From Actinomycetota bacterium (lineage in GTDB: Bacteria; Actinomycetota; Actinomycetes; Actinomycetales; Microbacteriaceae), in NCBI GenBank assembly GCA_009703845.1, contig WLFI01000002.1, positions 1-16,114 of the forward strand: a DNA stretch of 16,114 nucleotides, in the 5' to 3' direction. The position numbers and the translations under genes were made by a program. The notes under the pieces are model-generated. The model was not told where the DNA came from. It did not search any database and worked only from the letters and a program-made list of their open reading frames with translations. The number at the start of each line of letters is the position of its first letter. Positions within the stretch are counted from its first letter, which is position 1. Of the stretch, positions 7,059-14,248 are shown piece by piece.

Positions 7059-8285
7059 TTGACCGATCAAAACGGCCCAGTTTCATCGAACCAGGTGAAC
7101 AGACAGTTCTTGTTTGACACCCCGATTCAGCTACCGGCTGCTCCAGCAGCGCCGGCTCAAAAGAAACCGTCGTTAGGCGTGCTCGGCACCGTCGTGATTG
7201 CCTCTCTGGTCAGCGGCGTGGTTGGCGGAGTCATCGGCGTTGGCGGCTACATGCTCAGCACCGCACCGGCAGCAGTTGTGGTGAACAACACCGACTCGGT
7301 TAACTGGGTAACTGGCGCTTCATCGAAGGCGCTTCCATCGGTGGTGACCATTTCGGTCAGCTCGGCTAATGACGGCGGCAGTGGATCAGGCGTCTTTTTG
7401 ACCGCCGACGGCTACATTCTCACCAACGCTCACGTGGTCACACTCTCGGGCGCTTCGGCCAACCCAAAGGTCACCGTAAAAACCCTCGATGGCAAAATCT
7501 ATGTCGCAGACATCGTGGGCACCGACCCAAACAACGACCTAGCCGTCATCAAAATCTCGGCTGCCGGTGCGTTCACTCCAATCGAGTGGGCAGATTCGTC
7601 AAAGGTCAATGTCGGCGACTCGGTTGTCGCCCTAGGTGCACCGCTTGGCCTCGAAAACAGCGTCACAACCGGTGTCATTTCAGCTCTCAACCGAACCATT
7701 CAGGTCGCAAGTTCAGAAACCAATAAAGACGGCTCGAGCCTGCAGTGGTGGAACGGCACAGGTGCTGCTCCGGTTAGCCTGCGAGTTCTGCAAACCGATG
7801 CAGCCATCAACCCGGGCAACTCGGGTGGCGCTTTGGTCAACTCACAGGGCCAACTAATCGGCATCAACGTCGCAATCGCTACCGCGGGCGCGACCACCTC
7901 GGCCAGCCAGAGCGGAAACATCGGTGTCGGCTTTGCCATCACATCGAACATTGCCAAACGCATCGCCGAAGAACTCATGAAAGACGGAAAAGCCAGCCAC
8001 GCACTACTGGGCGCCATGGTCGGCAACGCTGGGCAAGAAACCGATGGTTTCTCATCGGGTGCCCTAGTCGGCGAGCTCACTCCAGGTGGCCCTGGCGAGA
8101 AGGCCGGGCTAAAGGTAGGCGACATCGTCACCAGTTTCAACGGCTACAAGATCGACACGGCCGCCGATCTAACCGCCGCTGTGAGAGCCGAGCCAGCCGG
8201 CTCAGCCGCGACACTCGAGGTCACCAGAGGCACCGAAAACATTACGATTACCGTGGTTTTGGGCGATTTAGGCGACCTCAAGTAA
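7059..8285 (+). CDS. HtrA/DegP-type trypsin-like serine protease with PDZ domain
   Basis: A 408-residue protein. The N-terminal 38 residues are a Pro/Ala-rich cytosolic tail, 39-66 a Gly/Val-rich membrane helix that anchors it, 88-275 a trypsin-like domain and about 315-402 one PDZ domain ending close to the C-terminus. The catalytic triad is complete: His125 in T-N-A-H-V-V, Asp160 in N-N-D-L-A-V-I-K and Ser255 in N-P-G-N-S-G-G-A-L. This is the actinobacterial single-PDZ, membrane-anchored form acting outside the membrane on damaged or specific exported proteins. The start is TTG, supported by GAAGGGG at 7045-7051 with a spacing of 7 bases; no ATG fits the frame. Family members are commonly stress-regulated, and the upstream repeats would fit a two-component regulator, though that is inference. 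It ends 52 bp before the malic enzyme start. Confidence 0.93.
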   Translation: MTDQNGPVSSNQVNRQFLFDTPIQLPAAPAAPAQKKPSLGVLGTVVIASLVSGVVGGVIGVGGYMLSTAPAAVVVNNTDSVNWVTGASSKALPSVVTISVSSANDGGSGSGVFLTADGYILTNAHVVTLSGASANPKVTVKTLDGKIYVADIVGTDPNNDLAVIKISAAGAFTPIEWADSSKVNVGDSVVALGAPLGLENSVTTGVISALNRTIQVASSETNKDGSSLQWWNGTGAAPVSLRVLQTDAAINPGNSGGALVNSQGQLIGINVAIATAGATTSASQSGNIGVGFAITSNIAKRIAEELMKDGKASHALLGAMVGNAGQETDGFSSGALVGELTPGGPGEKAGLKVGDIVTSFNGYKIDTAADLTAAVRAEPAGSAATLEVTRGTENITITVVLGDLGDLK

Positions 8286-8290
8286 CAATC

Positions 8291-8308
8291 TCGTTCGTAG
8301 GCTAACGA
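8291..8308 (+). promoter_or_regulatory. -10 box inside a small inverted repeat before the malic enzyme
   Basis: TAGGCT at 8298-8303 matches the -10 form seen at several other genes here. It lies in the loop of a perfect 5-bp inverted repeat, TCGTT (8291-8295) and AACGA (8304-8308), which could be an operator. Transcription would start near 8310. Confidence 0.4.
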
Positions 8309-8309
8309 A

Positions 8310-8333
8310 ATGGCCGCGGTCGTGGCAGACTAA
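8310..8333 (+). other. Possible seven-codon leaderless upstream ORF
   Basis: Six bases after the -10 box an ATG opens a frame coding M-A-A-V-V-A-D and closing with TAA at 8331-8333, four bases before the malic enzyme ATG. It has no ribosome site of its own, so it could be read only from a leaderless transcript. Translation of so short a frame is unproven. Confidence 0.2.
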
Positions 8334-8337
8334 AACC

Positions 8338-9729
8338 ATGTCGAGCGCGCCGTCAGTTCAGTACTCCATAACCATGCGTCTTGAAGCGCCCGCAAAAGCT
8401 ACGGCGGTGTCAGAGCTAACCAGTGTTATCGAAGCATCCGGTGGTAGTGTCACTGCCCTCGACGTAAACCACTCAGACTCAGAACGCGTTCGCGTTGACC
8501 TCACCTGTGCCACCCGAAACTCAGATCACGGCGAAGAAATCGTTGCCAAACTCAAAGCGCTTGAAGGCGTGGTCGTTGGCAAAGTTTCTGACCGCACATT
8601 CTTGGCTCACCTCGGCGGAAAACTAACCATCGAATCGAAGTTGCCAATTCGCAACCGCGACGACCTTTCGCTCATTTACACACCCGGTGTAGCTCGAATC
8701 TGTGAGGCAATCGTCAAAGACCCGAGCGACGCTCGTCGACTGACCATCAAGCGCAACACCATCGCAGTGGTCACCGACGGTTCTGCGGTGCTCGGCTTGG
8801 GCAACATCGGGCCGCTTGCAGCCATGCCGGTCATGGAAGGCAAGGCGGCGCTTTTCAAGCGCTTTGCCGAAATCGACGCCTTTCCAATCTGTCTAGACAC
8901 CCAAGACGTTGACGAAATCGTTCGCACCGTCAAAGCAATCTCACCCGGCTTTGCCGGCATCAACCTCGAAGACATTTCGGCGCCGCGCTGCTTCGAGATC
9001 GAAGAGAGACTTCGCGCCGAGCTAGACATCCCCGTCTTTCATGATGACCAGCACGGCACCGCGATTGTTTGTGTCGCAGCGCTAAGAAACGCTCTAAAGG
9101 TTGTTGGCAAGAAAATAGAGGATGTTCGCCTAGTCATGTCGGGCGCTGGCGCCGCGGGTACGGCCGTGCTCAAACTGATGTTTGCCGCCGGCCTCAAAAA
9201 CGCCGTGGTTGCCGACCAGCAGGGCGTGGTTTATGAGGGTCGACCAGACATCGCCGATGGCTCGACGCTTGAGTGGGTTTCGCAAAACACCAACGCAGCC
9301 AAGTTTGTTGGCACCCTCAAAGAGGCAGTTCGCGGCGCAGATGTGTTCATCGGAGTGTCGGCGGCGAACCTGCTAGACGAATCTGACATTGCCGCCATGG
9401 CCAAGGGTGCGATCGTCTTCGCTCTCGCCAACCCAAACCCAGAGATCGAACCAGCCGAGGCGGCAAAGCATGCCGCGGTGGTTGCCACCGGTCGAAGCGA
9501 TTTTCCGAACCAGATCAACAACGTGCTCGCCTTCCCCGGATTCTTCAGGGGCTTGCTCGATGCCGGCGCGCATAAAATTAGCGAGAAGATGCTTCTCGCT
9601 GCTGCCGGTGCGCTGGCCGACTGCGTTGAAGAGAAAGAATTGAACGCTTCATACATCATTCCGAGTGTGTTTCACCCAGATGTTTCGACTCGAGTTGCTG
9701 AAGCGGTTCGCAAAGCAGCAAGGAAGTAA
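8338..9729 (+). CDS. NAD(P)-dependent malic enzyme with N-terminal ACT domain
   Basis: A 463-residue enzyme that would oxidatively decarboxylate malate to pyruvate and CO2 with reduction of NAD or NADP, linking the citric acid cycle to pyruvate. Residues about 6-80 form an ACT-like regulatory domain (S-I-T-M-R-L-E-A-P and D-V-N-H-S-D-S-E-R-V-R-V-D-L), which may bind an amino acid or other effector. The catalytic part has Tyr114 in I-Y-T-P-G-V-A-R, V-T-D-G-S-A-V-L-G-L-G-N-I-G-P at 145-159, Lys169 in M-E-G-K-A-A-L-F-K, metal ligands Glu211-Asp212 and Asp237 in F-H-D-D-Q-H-G-T-A, and the Rossmann motif G-A-G-A-A-G at 269-274. The length fits the short bacterial class. The cofactor preference cannot be read with certainty. 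No ribosome site precedes the ATG; either a -10-like CAGACT ending six bases before it makes the mRNA leaderless, or ribosomes reinitiate after the tiny upstream frame. The DUF3039 gene follows with no gap. Confidence 0.94.
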   Translation: MSSAPSVQYSITMRLEAPAKATAVSELTSVIEASGGSVTALDVNHSDSERVRVDLTCATRNSDHGEEIVAKLKALEGVVVGKVSDRTFLAHLGGKLTIESKLPIRNRDDLSLIYTPGVARICEAIVKDPSDARRLTIKRNTIAVVTDGSAVLGLGNIGPLAAMPVMEGKAALFKRFAEIDAFPICLDTQDVDEIVRTVKAISPGFAGINLEDISAPRCFEIEERLRAELDIPVFHDDQHGTAIVCVAALRNALKVVGKKIEDVRLVMSGAGAAGTAVLKLMFAAGLKNAVVADQQGVVYEGRPDIADGSTLEWVSQNTNAAKFVGTLKEAVRGADVFIGVSAANLLDESDIAAMAKGAIVFALANPNPEIEPAEAAKHAAVVATGRSDFPNQINNVLAFPGFFRGLLDAGAHKISEKMLLAAAGALADCVEEKELNASYIIPSVFHPDVSTRVAEAVRKAARK

Positions 9730-10008
9730 ATGTCAGGCATTGACGGCAATCAAAACACCGACCTAGGCGGAGGGCTGCTTCTTGAAGAGCAGACCCAGCA
9801 CCTAGAACCGGGTGACCACGAACGCTTTTCGCACTATGTGCGCAAAGAGAAAATCGTTGAGTCCGCCGTTATGGGCACACCGGTCATCGCACTTTGCGGC
9901 AAGGTCTGGGTGCCGGGTCGTGACCCGCAAAAGTTTCCGATTTGCCCTATCTGCCAAGAGATTTACGACGGCCTTCGCCCAGAGCCTCCAGCCGACTCAG
10001 ATAAGTAG
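9730..10008 (+). CDS. DUF3039 family small zinc-ribbon-like protein
   Basis: A 92-residue protein. After a variable, Gly/Glu-rich N-terminus comes the family core: H-Y-V-R-K-E-K-I (His35), P-V-I-A-L-C-G-K-V-W-V-P-G-R-D-P (Cys56) and F-P-I-C-P-I-C-Q-E-I-Y (Cys72, Cys75). One His and three Cys could hold a zinc ion; that is inferred from spacing. The family is almost confined to Actinobacteria and has no established function. Its ATG follows directly on the TAA of the malic enzyme (TAAATG), so translation is probably coupled and the two genes form an operon. Its TAG stop is part of the palindrome shared with the convergent pncB gene. Confidence 0.88.
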   Translation: MSGIDGNQNTDLGGGLLLEEQTQHLEPGDHERFSHYVRKEKIVESAVMGTPVIALCGKVWVPGRDPQKFPICPICQEIYDGLRPEPPADSDK

Positions 10009-10035
10009 CGCCCGGCGCTAGATGAACTGAGTTGG
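9992..10035. terminator. Two-tier palindrome across the convergent gene ends (candidate bidirectional terminator)
   Basis: Inner arm: TAGCGCC and GGCGCTA flank a single C (10006-10020), a perfect palindrome whose ends are the two opposing TAG stop codons. Outer arm: CCGACTCAG (9992-10000) pairs with CTGAGTTGG (10027-10035) with one wobble. No T-run follows on either strand, so it is not a classical intrinsic terminator. Confidence 0.45.
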
Positions 10036-11319
10036 AATACCAGGCTCGCCGCGCATCAAACGCAAAGCCTGAAGTGGCAAGGCTTTTTTGACCTCGGCAT
10101 GATGCGCTCTTGCGCTGGCTACACCGGCGACACCCATGTGTTCGCTCTGCAATTCACCCTCAACAACCAACGGCACCAGCAGTTCACGATCTAGAGCGGT
10201 GACATCCGGGTGCGCGCCCGGCGCAAGCAGTTCAGTAGTTGCGATACCCGCATCATTGTGGCGGCGCATGGCAAACTTTCGCCCGCCGACATTGGCCTTC
10301 TGAACAGAGCGCTTTGCCACGCTCACCCAATCGCCACCTTCGTCTTCGAACGCAACCAGCTTGTAGACAAAACTCGCGGTTGGAACGCCCGAACCGGTAA
10401 CCACCGAGGTGCCCACGCCATAGTTGTCGACGGGTGCCGCAGCCAGCGCCGCAATCGAGTACTCGTTCAAGTCGTTGGTGACGGTGATCTTGGTTTTGGT
10501 TGCGCCGAGCGAGTCGAGCAGAGCTCGCACACGGCTAACTTCAACACCTAGGTCGCCAGAGTCGATGCGCACTGCGCCGAGCTCGGGGCCAGCAACATCC
10601 ACTGCCAAACGAACTGCTCGATCGGTGTCGTAGGTGTCGACCAAAAGGGTTGTGCCGGGGCCGAAGGTTTCTACCTGAGCGCGAAACGCCTGTTCTTCGG
10701 TGTCGTGCAGCAGGGTGAAGGCGTGGGCGGCGGTGCCCATGGTTGGAATGCCCCAAGAGCGGCCGGCTTCTAGGTTCGATGTTGCCTCGAACCCGGCGAT
10801 GTAGGCGGCTCGAGCAGCGGCCACCGCCGAAATCTCGTTGGTTCGTCGCCCGCCCATTTCAGCCAAGAATCTTCCACCGGCCGAACTCACCATTCTCGAG
10901 GCGGCCGCAGCCACCGCAGAATCAAAGTTCAGCACCGACAAAATGATTGTTTCGAGCACAACCGCTTGCTCGAATGTGGCTTCAACGGTGAGAACGGGGG
11001 AGTAGGCAAAATAGAGCTCGCCCTCGCGATAGCCCCAGATGTTGCCCTCGAACTTGTAGTTTGCCAACCAGTCGATAGTGGCAGAGTCAACCACCTTGTT
11101 TGCCCTCAGGTATTCGAGTTCGGCTTCTTCGAACCTGAAATCACGGATGCGCTCCAGCAGTCGCCCGGTTCCGGCAACCACTCCGTACCGACGCCCGCCC
11201 GGTAGTGAGCGGCAGAAAACCTCGAACACCGAAGGGCGGTCGGCCTTGCCCGAGTGCCGCGCGGCCTGAAGCATGGTCAGTTCGTAGCGGTCGGTTAGCA
11301 GAGCAGAAGAGGTCAACAC
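10018..11319 (-). CDS. pncB: Nicotinate phosphoribosyltransferase (NAD salvage)
   Basis: A 433-residue enzyme that makes nicotinate mononucleotide from nicotinate and PRPP with ATP, the Preiss-Handler route to NAD. The N-terminus L-L-T-D-R-Y-E-L-T-M-L and then F-E-V-F-C-R-S-L-P-G-G-R-R-Y-G-V (33-47) are diagnostic. Further on are R-x-T-N-E-I (158-163), M-G-T-A-A-H (194-199, with the His that is phosphorylated in the family), L-V-D-T-Y-D-T (226-232), R-I-D-S-G-D-L (251-257) and G-V-G-T-S (301-305). I chose the GTG at 11317-11319: it puts the conserved start at residue 1 and lies exactly seven bases after a TAGGCT box, so the mRNA is probably leaderless. A longer frame reaching a TTG at 11413-11415 would overlap the murI start and is unlikely. 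It is transcribed divergently from murI and converges on the DUF3039 gene. Confidence 0.93.
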   Translation of the reverse strand: MLTSSALLTDRYELTMLQAARHSGKADRPSVFEVFCRSLPGGRRYGVVAGTGRLLERIRDFRFEEAELEYLRANKVVDSATIDWLANYKFEGNIWGYREGELYFAYSPVLTVEATFEQAVVLETIILSVLNFDSAVAAAASRMVSSAGGRFLAEMGGRRTNEISAVAAARAAYIAGFEATSNLEAGRSWGIPTMGTAAHAFTLLHDTEEQAFRAQVETFGPGTTLLVDTYDTDRAVRLAVDVAGPELGAVRIDSGDLGVEVSRVRALLDSLGATKTKITVTNDLNEYSIAALAAAPVDNYGVGTSVVTGSGVPTASFVYKLVAFEDEGGDWVSVAKRSVQKANVGGRKFAMRRHNDAGIATTELLAPGAHPDVTALDRELLVPLVVEGELQSEHMGVAGVASARAHHAEVKKALPLQALRLMRGEPGIPTQFI

Positions 11320-11326
11320 GCCTTCA

Positions 11327-11355
11327 AGCCTAGTGAAATACCAGCGCAGCGCTAA
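11327..11355 (-). promoter_or_regulatory. pncB promoter, leaderless type
   Basis: On the minus strand TTAGCG (11355-11350), 17 bp, then TAGGCT (11332-11327). Seven bases separate the -10 box from the GTG start at 11319, and no ribosome site exists. The -35 boxes of this promoter and the murI promoter lie back to back only 7 bp apart. Confidence 0.5.
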
Positions 11356-11362
11356 CCCAAAA

Positions 11363-11392
11363 TGACCTGCCAAGAAGTTACGCGAATAGACT
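11363..11392 (+). promoter_or_regulatory. murI promoter, leaderless type
   Basis: TGACCT at 11363-11368, 18 bp, TAGACT at 11387-11392, then seven bases to the GTG at 11400. The same -10-to-GTG distance is seen for pncB on the other strand. There is no ribosome binding site. Confidence 0.5.
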
Positions 11393-11399
11393 TGAGCGC

Positions 11400-12203
11400 G
11401 TGAATGATGCACCAATTGGAATCTTTGACTCGGGAGTCGGCGGGCTAACCGTGGCTCGCGCGATCATCGACCAGTTGCCAAACGAAAGCATCATCTATGT
11501 TGGCGACACTGCCAATTCGCCATACGGCCCGAAGAGCATCCAAGAGGTTCGTGAGTTGGCTCTCGGGGTAATGGATCGCCTGGTTGATGAGGGCGTCAAA
11601 CTTTTGGTGATTGCCTGCAACTCCGCCTCGGCCGCCGTGCTGCGAGATGCACGCGAGCGCTACACCGAAGGTCGCGGCATTCCCGTTGTCGAGGTGATTC
11701 AACCGGCCGTTCGTCGAGCCGTTGCTTCAACTCGCAATCGCAAAATCGGCGTGATTGGCACCAACGCGACCATTGCCTCAGGCGCTTACGACGATGCCTT
11801 TGCCGCAGCGGTCGACCTGCAAATTTCAAGCGAAGCCTGCCCACGTTTTGTTGAATTCGTTGAACGTGGCGTCACTTCTGGGCCTGCGCTGATGGCTGTC
11901 GCCGAGGAATATCTTGCGCCAATCAAGGCCGCCGGCGTCGATACCCTGGTGCTCGGATGCACGCACTATCCGCTACTCACCGGCGCTATTTCGTATGTCA
12001 TGGGCGATAACGTCACGCTAGTTTCAAGTGCCGAAGAGACCGCCAAAGACGTCTATCGCACGCTCGTGGCCCACGACCTTCTTCGCACGTCAGACCAGAC
12101 CCCCACCCTTCGCTTTCAAGCTACCGGTGACGCAACCTCGTTCGGCAAGTTGGCCAGAAGGTTCTTGGGGCCAGAGGTTGCCAGCGTCGAGCAGCTCGGG
12201 TAG
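11400..12203 (+). CDS. murI: Glutamate racemase
   Basis: A 267-residue cofactor-independent racemase that turns L-glutamate into D-glutamate for peptidoglycan. The N-terminal [13 protein letters not shown] (6-18), P-Y-G-P-K-S (41-46), the first catalytic cysteine Cys73 in [13 protein letters not shown] (117-121) and the second catalytic cysteine Cys187 in G-C-T-H-Y-P-L are all present at the usual spacing. The start is GTG at 11400, since the two nearby ATGs are out of frame; it lies seven bases after TAGACT, so the mRNA is likely leaderless. It leads a cluster with rph and rdgB. In mycobacteria a metallo-beta-lactamase-fold phosphodiesterase gene lies between murI and rph; here the gap is only 40 bp, so that gene is absent from this locus. 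Confidence 0.96.
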   Translation: MNDAPIGIFDSGVGGLTVARAIIDQLPNESIIYVGDTANSPYGPKSIQEVRELALGVMDRLVDEGVKLLVIACNSASAAVLRDARERYTEGRGIPVVEVIQPAVRRAVASTRNRKIGVIGTNATIASGAYDDAFAAAVDLQISSEACPRFVEFVERGVTSGPALMAVAEEYLAPIKAAGVDTLVLGCTHYPLLTGAISYVMGDNVTLVSSAEETAKDVYRTLVAHDLLRTSDQTPTLRFQATGDATSFGKLARRFLGPEVASVEQLG

Positions 12204-12243
12204 AGCATCCGCCCAGATTTTCACAACGCCAAGAGAGGCAAAA

Positions 12244-12969
12244 ATGACCAGAGTAGACGGCCGCCAGGTTGATGACCTTCGCGAAATCAAGATCGAGCGC
12301 GCCTGGAGCGACCACCCAGAAGGCTCGGTGCTGATTCACTTCGGTGCAACCCGCGTGCTCTGCACCGCGTCGTTCACGCCTGGCGTTCCGCGCTGGAAAG
12401 TTGGCAAGGGCGAGGGCTGGGTCACCGCCGAATATGCCATGTTGCCACGCGCAACTCACGACCGCAGTGACCGCGAGTCGATGAAGGGCAAGGTTGGTGG
12501 CCGCACCCACGAAATCTCGCGCCTGATCGGCCGCAGCCTTCGCGCCGTGGTCGACGTCAAGGCGCTCGGTGAAAACACCATCGTGATCGACTGCGACGTG
12601 CTTCAGGCCGACGGCGGCACTCGCACCGCTGCGATTACTGGCGCTTACGTCGCGCTGGTTGACGCTATCGAATGGGCAAAGTCAAAAAAGCACATTCCAG
12701 CTAACGCCAAGGTTCTAAAAGATTCTGTTGCTGCCATTTCGGTTGGCATCATCGGCGGCGAGCCTTATCTTGACTTGGCCTACACCGAGGATGTTCGTGC
12801 CGAGACCGACATGAACGTGGTCGTCACCGGCTCAGGCAAATTCGTTGAGGTTCAGGGAACCGCCGAGGGCGAAGCCTTCGACCGTGACGAACTGAACAAG
12901 CTGCTCGACCTAGCGCTCAAGGGCACCGGCGAACTAACCGCAATGCAGGCCGCCGCGCTCGGCAACTAA
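12244..12969 (+). CDS. rph: Ribonuclease PH (tRNA nucleotidyltransferase)
   Basis: A 241-residue phosphorolytic 3'-5' exoribonuclease that trims tRNA precursors, the usual length for the family. It begins M-T-R-V-D-G-R and shows V-L-C-T-A-S (38-43), [16 protein letters not shown] (57-71), [15 protein letters not shown] (86-100), the active-site segment [15 protein letters not shown] (115-129) and [10 protein letters not shown] further on. The frame is open back to 12028 inside murI, but the conserved N-terminus and AGAGAGG at 12232-12238, five bases before the ATG, fix the start at 12244. It lies 40 bp after murI and 31 bp before rdgB, likely one operon. Confidence 0.96.
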   Translation: MTRVDGRQVDDLREIKIERAWSDHPEGSVLIHFGATRVLCTASFTPGVPRWKVGKGEGWVTAEYAMLPRATHDRSDRESMKGKVGGRTHEISRLIGRSLRAVVDVKALGENTIVIDCDVLQADGGTRTAAITGAYVALVDAIEWAKSKKHIPANAKVLKDSVAAISVGIIGGEPYLDLAYTEDVRAETDMNVVVTGSGKFVEVQGTAEGEAFDRDELNKLLDLALKGTGELTAMQAAALGN

Positions 12970-13000
12970 CCCGAGACATAAATAAGAGGAGCCGCGGAGC

Positions 13001-13576
13001 GTGAAGTTTGTTCTAGCCACCCACAATGCAGGCAAGGTCGCCGAGTTGCGAGCCATCTTGCAGCCAGCCGTCGCCGACCTCGACCTGATCGGGTACACCG
13101 GCCCTGAGCCAATCGAAAACGGCACCACCTTCGCCGAGAACGCTCTAATCAAGGCTCGTGCCGCCTACGAACACACCGGCATGCCTTCGATCGCCGATGA
13201 TTCGGGGGTGTGTGTCGACATTCTGGGTGGATCGCCAGGTATTTTTACCGCCATCTGGGCCGGTGGTCGCGACAACGTGCAAAACCGCCAACTGCTCTTG
13301 CGTCAAATGGCCGACATCAGCCCAGCTCATCGCTCGGCTGCGTTTGTCTGCACCATCGCCCTGGTTTCTGAAACCGAAGAGCTGTGTTTTACCGGCAACT
13401 GGCCGGGCAGCATAGCGTTCGCCGAGCGCGGTGAGCATGGTCACGGGTACGACCCGGTATTCATTCCAGAAGGGTTCGAAGTCACCGCCGCCGAGCTCGA
13501 GCCAGAAGTCAAGAACGCGCTAAGCCACCGAGCACAAGCACTGTCGGCATTGATCGGCTACCTAAAAACGCGCTAA
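13001..13576 (+). CDS. rdgB: Non-canonical purine NTP pyrophosphatase (RdgB/HAM1, XTP/dITP diphosphatase)
   Basis: A 191-residue enzyme that hydrolyses XTP, ITP and dITP to monophosphates and so keeps damaged purines out of nucleic acids. Visible motifs are T-H-N-A-G-K (7-12), E-N-A-x-x-K-A (46-52), A-D-D-S-G (65-69, the metal-binding acidic pair), a P-G-I-F-T-A-x-W-A-G segment (79-88), G-H-G-Y-D-P-V-F (147-154) and S-H-R-A-Q-A (175-180). The residues I-F-T-A-I-W replace the more common V-x-S-A-R-Y of the substrate-lining stretch. The start is GTG at 13001 with AGAGGAG at 12985-12991, nine bases before it. It is the last gene of the murI-rph-rdgB cluster and converges on dedA with a 41-bp gap. 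Confidence 0.95.
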   Translation: MKFVLATHNAGKVAELRAILQPAVADLDLIGYTGPEPIENGTTFAENALIKARAAYEHTGMPSIADDSGVCVDILGGSPGIFTAIWAGGRDNVQNRQLLLRQMADISPAHRSAAFVCTIALVSETEELCFTGNWPGSIAFAERGEHGHGYDPVFIPEGFEVTAAELEPEVKNALSHRAQALSALIGYLKTR

Positions 13577-13585
13577 ACGAGCATC

Positions 13586-13601
13586 CGAGTTTTCAAACTC
13601 G
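13586..13601. terminator. Palindrome between convergent rdgB and dedA
   Basis: CGAGTTT and AAACTCG flank a two-base TC centre, giving a hairpin of about 5-7 bp ten bases after the rdgB stop and 17 bases after the dedA stop. There is no downstream T-run beyond the stem, so termination strength is uncertain. Confidence 0.4.
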
Positions 13602-13617
13602 TAAAGTGAATAAACCT

Positions 13618-14247
13618 CTACTTGGATGCGCGGCGTTCGCGCCACACTTTGAGAAGTTCGAGCGCAATCGGAATGAATGACAGCACGATGAAGCTCAGGG
13701 TTACCAGTTCGACATGCTCGTTCACGAACGGAACTCCGCCCAAGAAATAGCCCAGCGTGGTGACACCGCTGCCCCAAACAATCACGGCAATGAAGTTGAG
13801 TCGCAAAAACTGCGGATAGGGCATTTTGCCAACACCGGCAGCAACCGGAACAAAGGTTCGCATCACCGGAACAAAGTGGGCGACGATGATTGCCTTCGAA
13901 CCGTACTTAGCAAAGAACCTTTCGGTGGCTTCGACATTGCGGTGTGAAAAGAGTTTGGAGTCTGGTTTGTTGAACACGGCCGGTCCAGCTTTGCGACCTA
14001 TCCAATAACCGGTTTGATCGCCAAGCCAGGCGCTCGTCGAGATGAGGATGCATGCCAGCCAAAGCGGCATTGGGGCTTGGGGTGAGGCCAGAAACAGGCC
14101 GATTAGGAACAGCAGCGAATCGCCCGGCAAGAAGAAGCCGACCAGCAGTCCCGTCTCGACGTAGACGATGATGCAGGTGATGAACACGGCAATGTTTCCG
14201 TAATCACGGATGAGCGTGTGTGGGTCTAGCCAGTCGATTCCGAACAT
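13618..14247 (-). CDS. DedA family membrane protein
   Basis: A 209-residue inner-membrane protein of the DedA/VTT superfamily, linked in other bacteria to membrane homeostasis, proton-dependent transport and undecaprenyl-phosphate or lipid recycling. E-T-G-L-L-V-G-F-F-L-P-G-D-S-L-L-F (31-47) carries the paired acids Glu31 and Asp43 at the same 12-residue spacing as E. coli YqjA. L-G-D-Q-T-G-Y-W-I-G-R-K-x-G (75-88), A-H-F-V-P-V-M-R-T-F-V-P (123-134) and a C-terminal membrane helix around 174-195 complete the family pattern. The first of two arginines essential in YqjA appears as His124; the second is present as Arg130. The ATG at 14245-14247 is the only possible start: an in-frame TAG lies two codons upstream, inside the tRNA-Arg gene. 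That ATG begins one base after the mature tRNA end, leaving no room for a ribosome site outside the tRNA. Confidence 0.92.
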   Translation of the reverse strand: MFGIDWLDPHTLIRDYGNIAVFITCIIVYVETGLLVGFFLPGDSLLFLIGLFLASPQAPMPLWLACILISTSAWLGDQTGYWIGRKAGPAVFNKPDSKLFSHRNVEATERFFAKYGSKAIIVAHFVPVMRTFVPVAAGVGKMPYPQFLRLNFIAVIVWGSGVTTLGYFLGGVPFVNEHVELVTLSFIVLSFIPIALELLKVWRERRASK

Positions 14248-14248
14248 G

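Noticed and set aside
7700..8140. Long open frame on the minus strand opposite the HtrA gene (146 codons)
   Set aside because: It is antisense to well-conserved protease and PDZ coding sequence, and its composition (Ser/Pro/Ala-rich, no motifs) is that of a shadow frame in GC-rich DNA.
9231..9659. Open frame on the minus strand opposite the malic enzyme (142 codons)
   Set aside because: Shadow of conserved malic enzyme sequence, with no domain pattern of its own.
11320..11415. N-terminal extension of pncB to a TTG overlapping the murI start
   Set aside because: The conserved N-terminus begins at the GTG at 11319, and the TAGGCT box lies inside the extension, so it would not be transcribed.
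12028..12243. N-terminal extension of rph into murI
   Set aside because: The family N-terminus begins at the ATG at 12244, which has a ribosome site; the extension is murI read out of frame.
12204..12243. Possible lost metallo-beta-lactamase-fold gene between murI and rph
   Set aside because: The 40-bp gap shows no remnant; the gene is simply absent at this locus.
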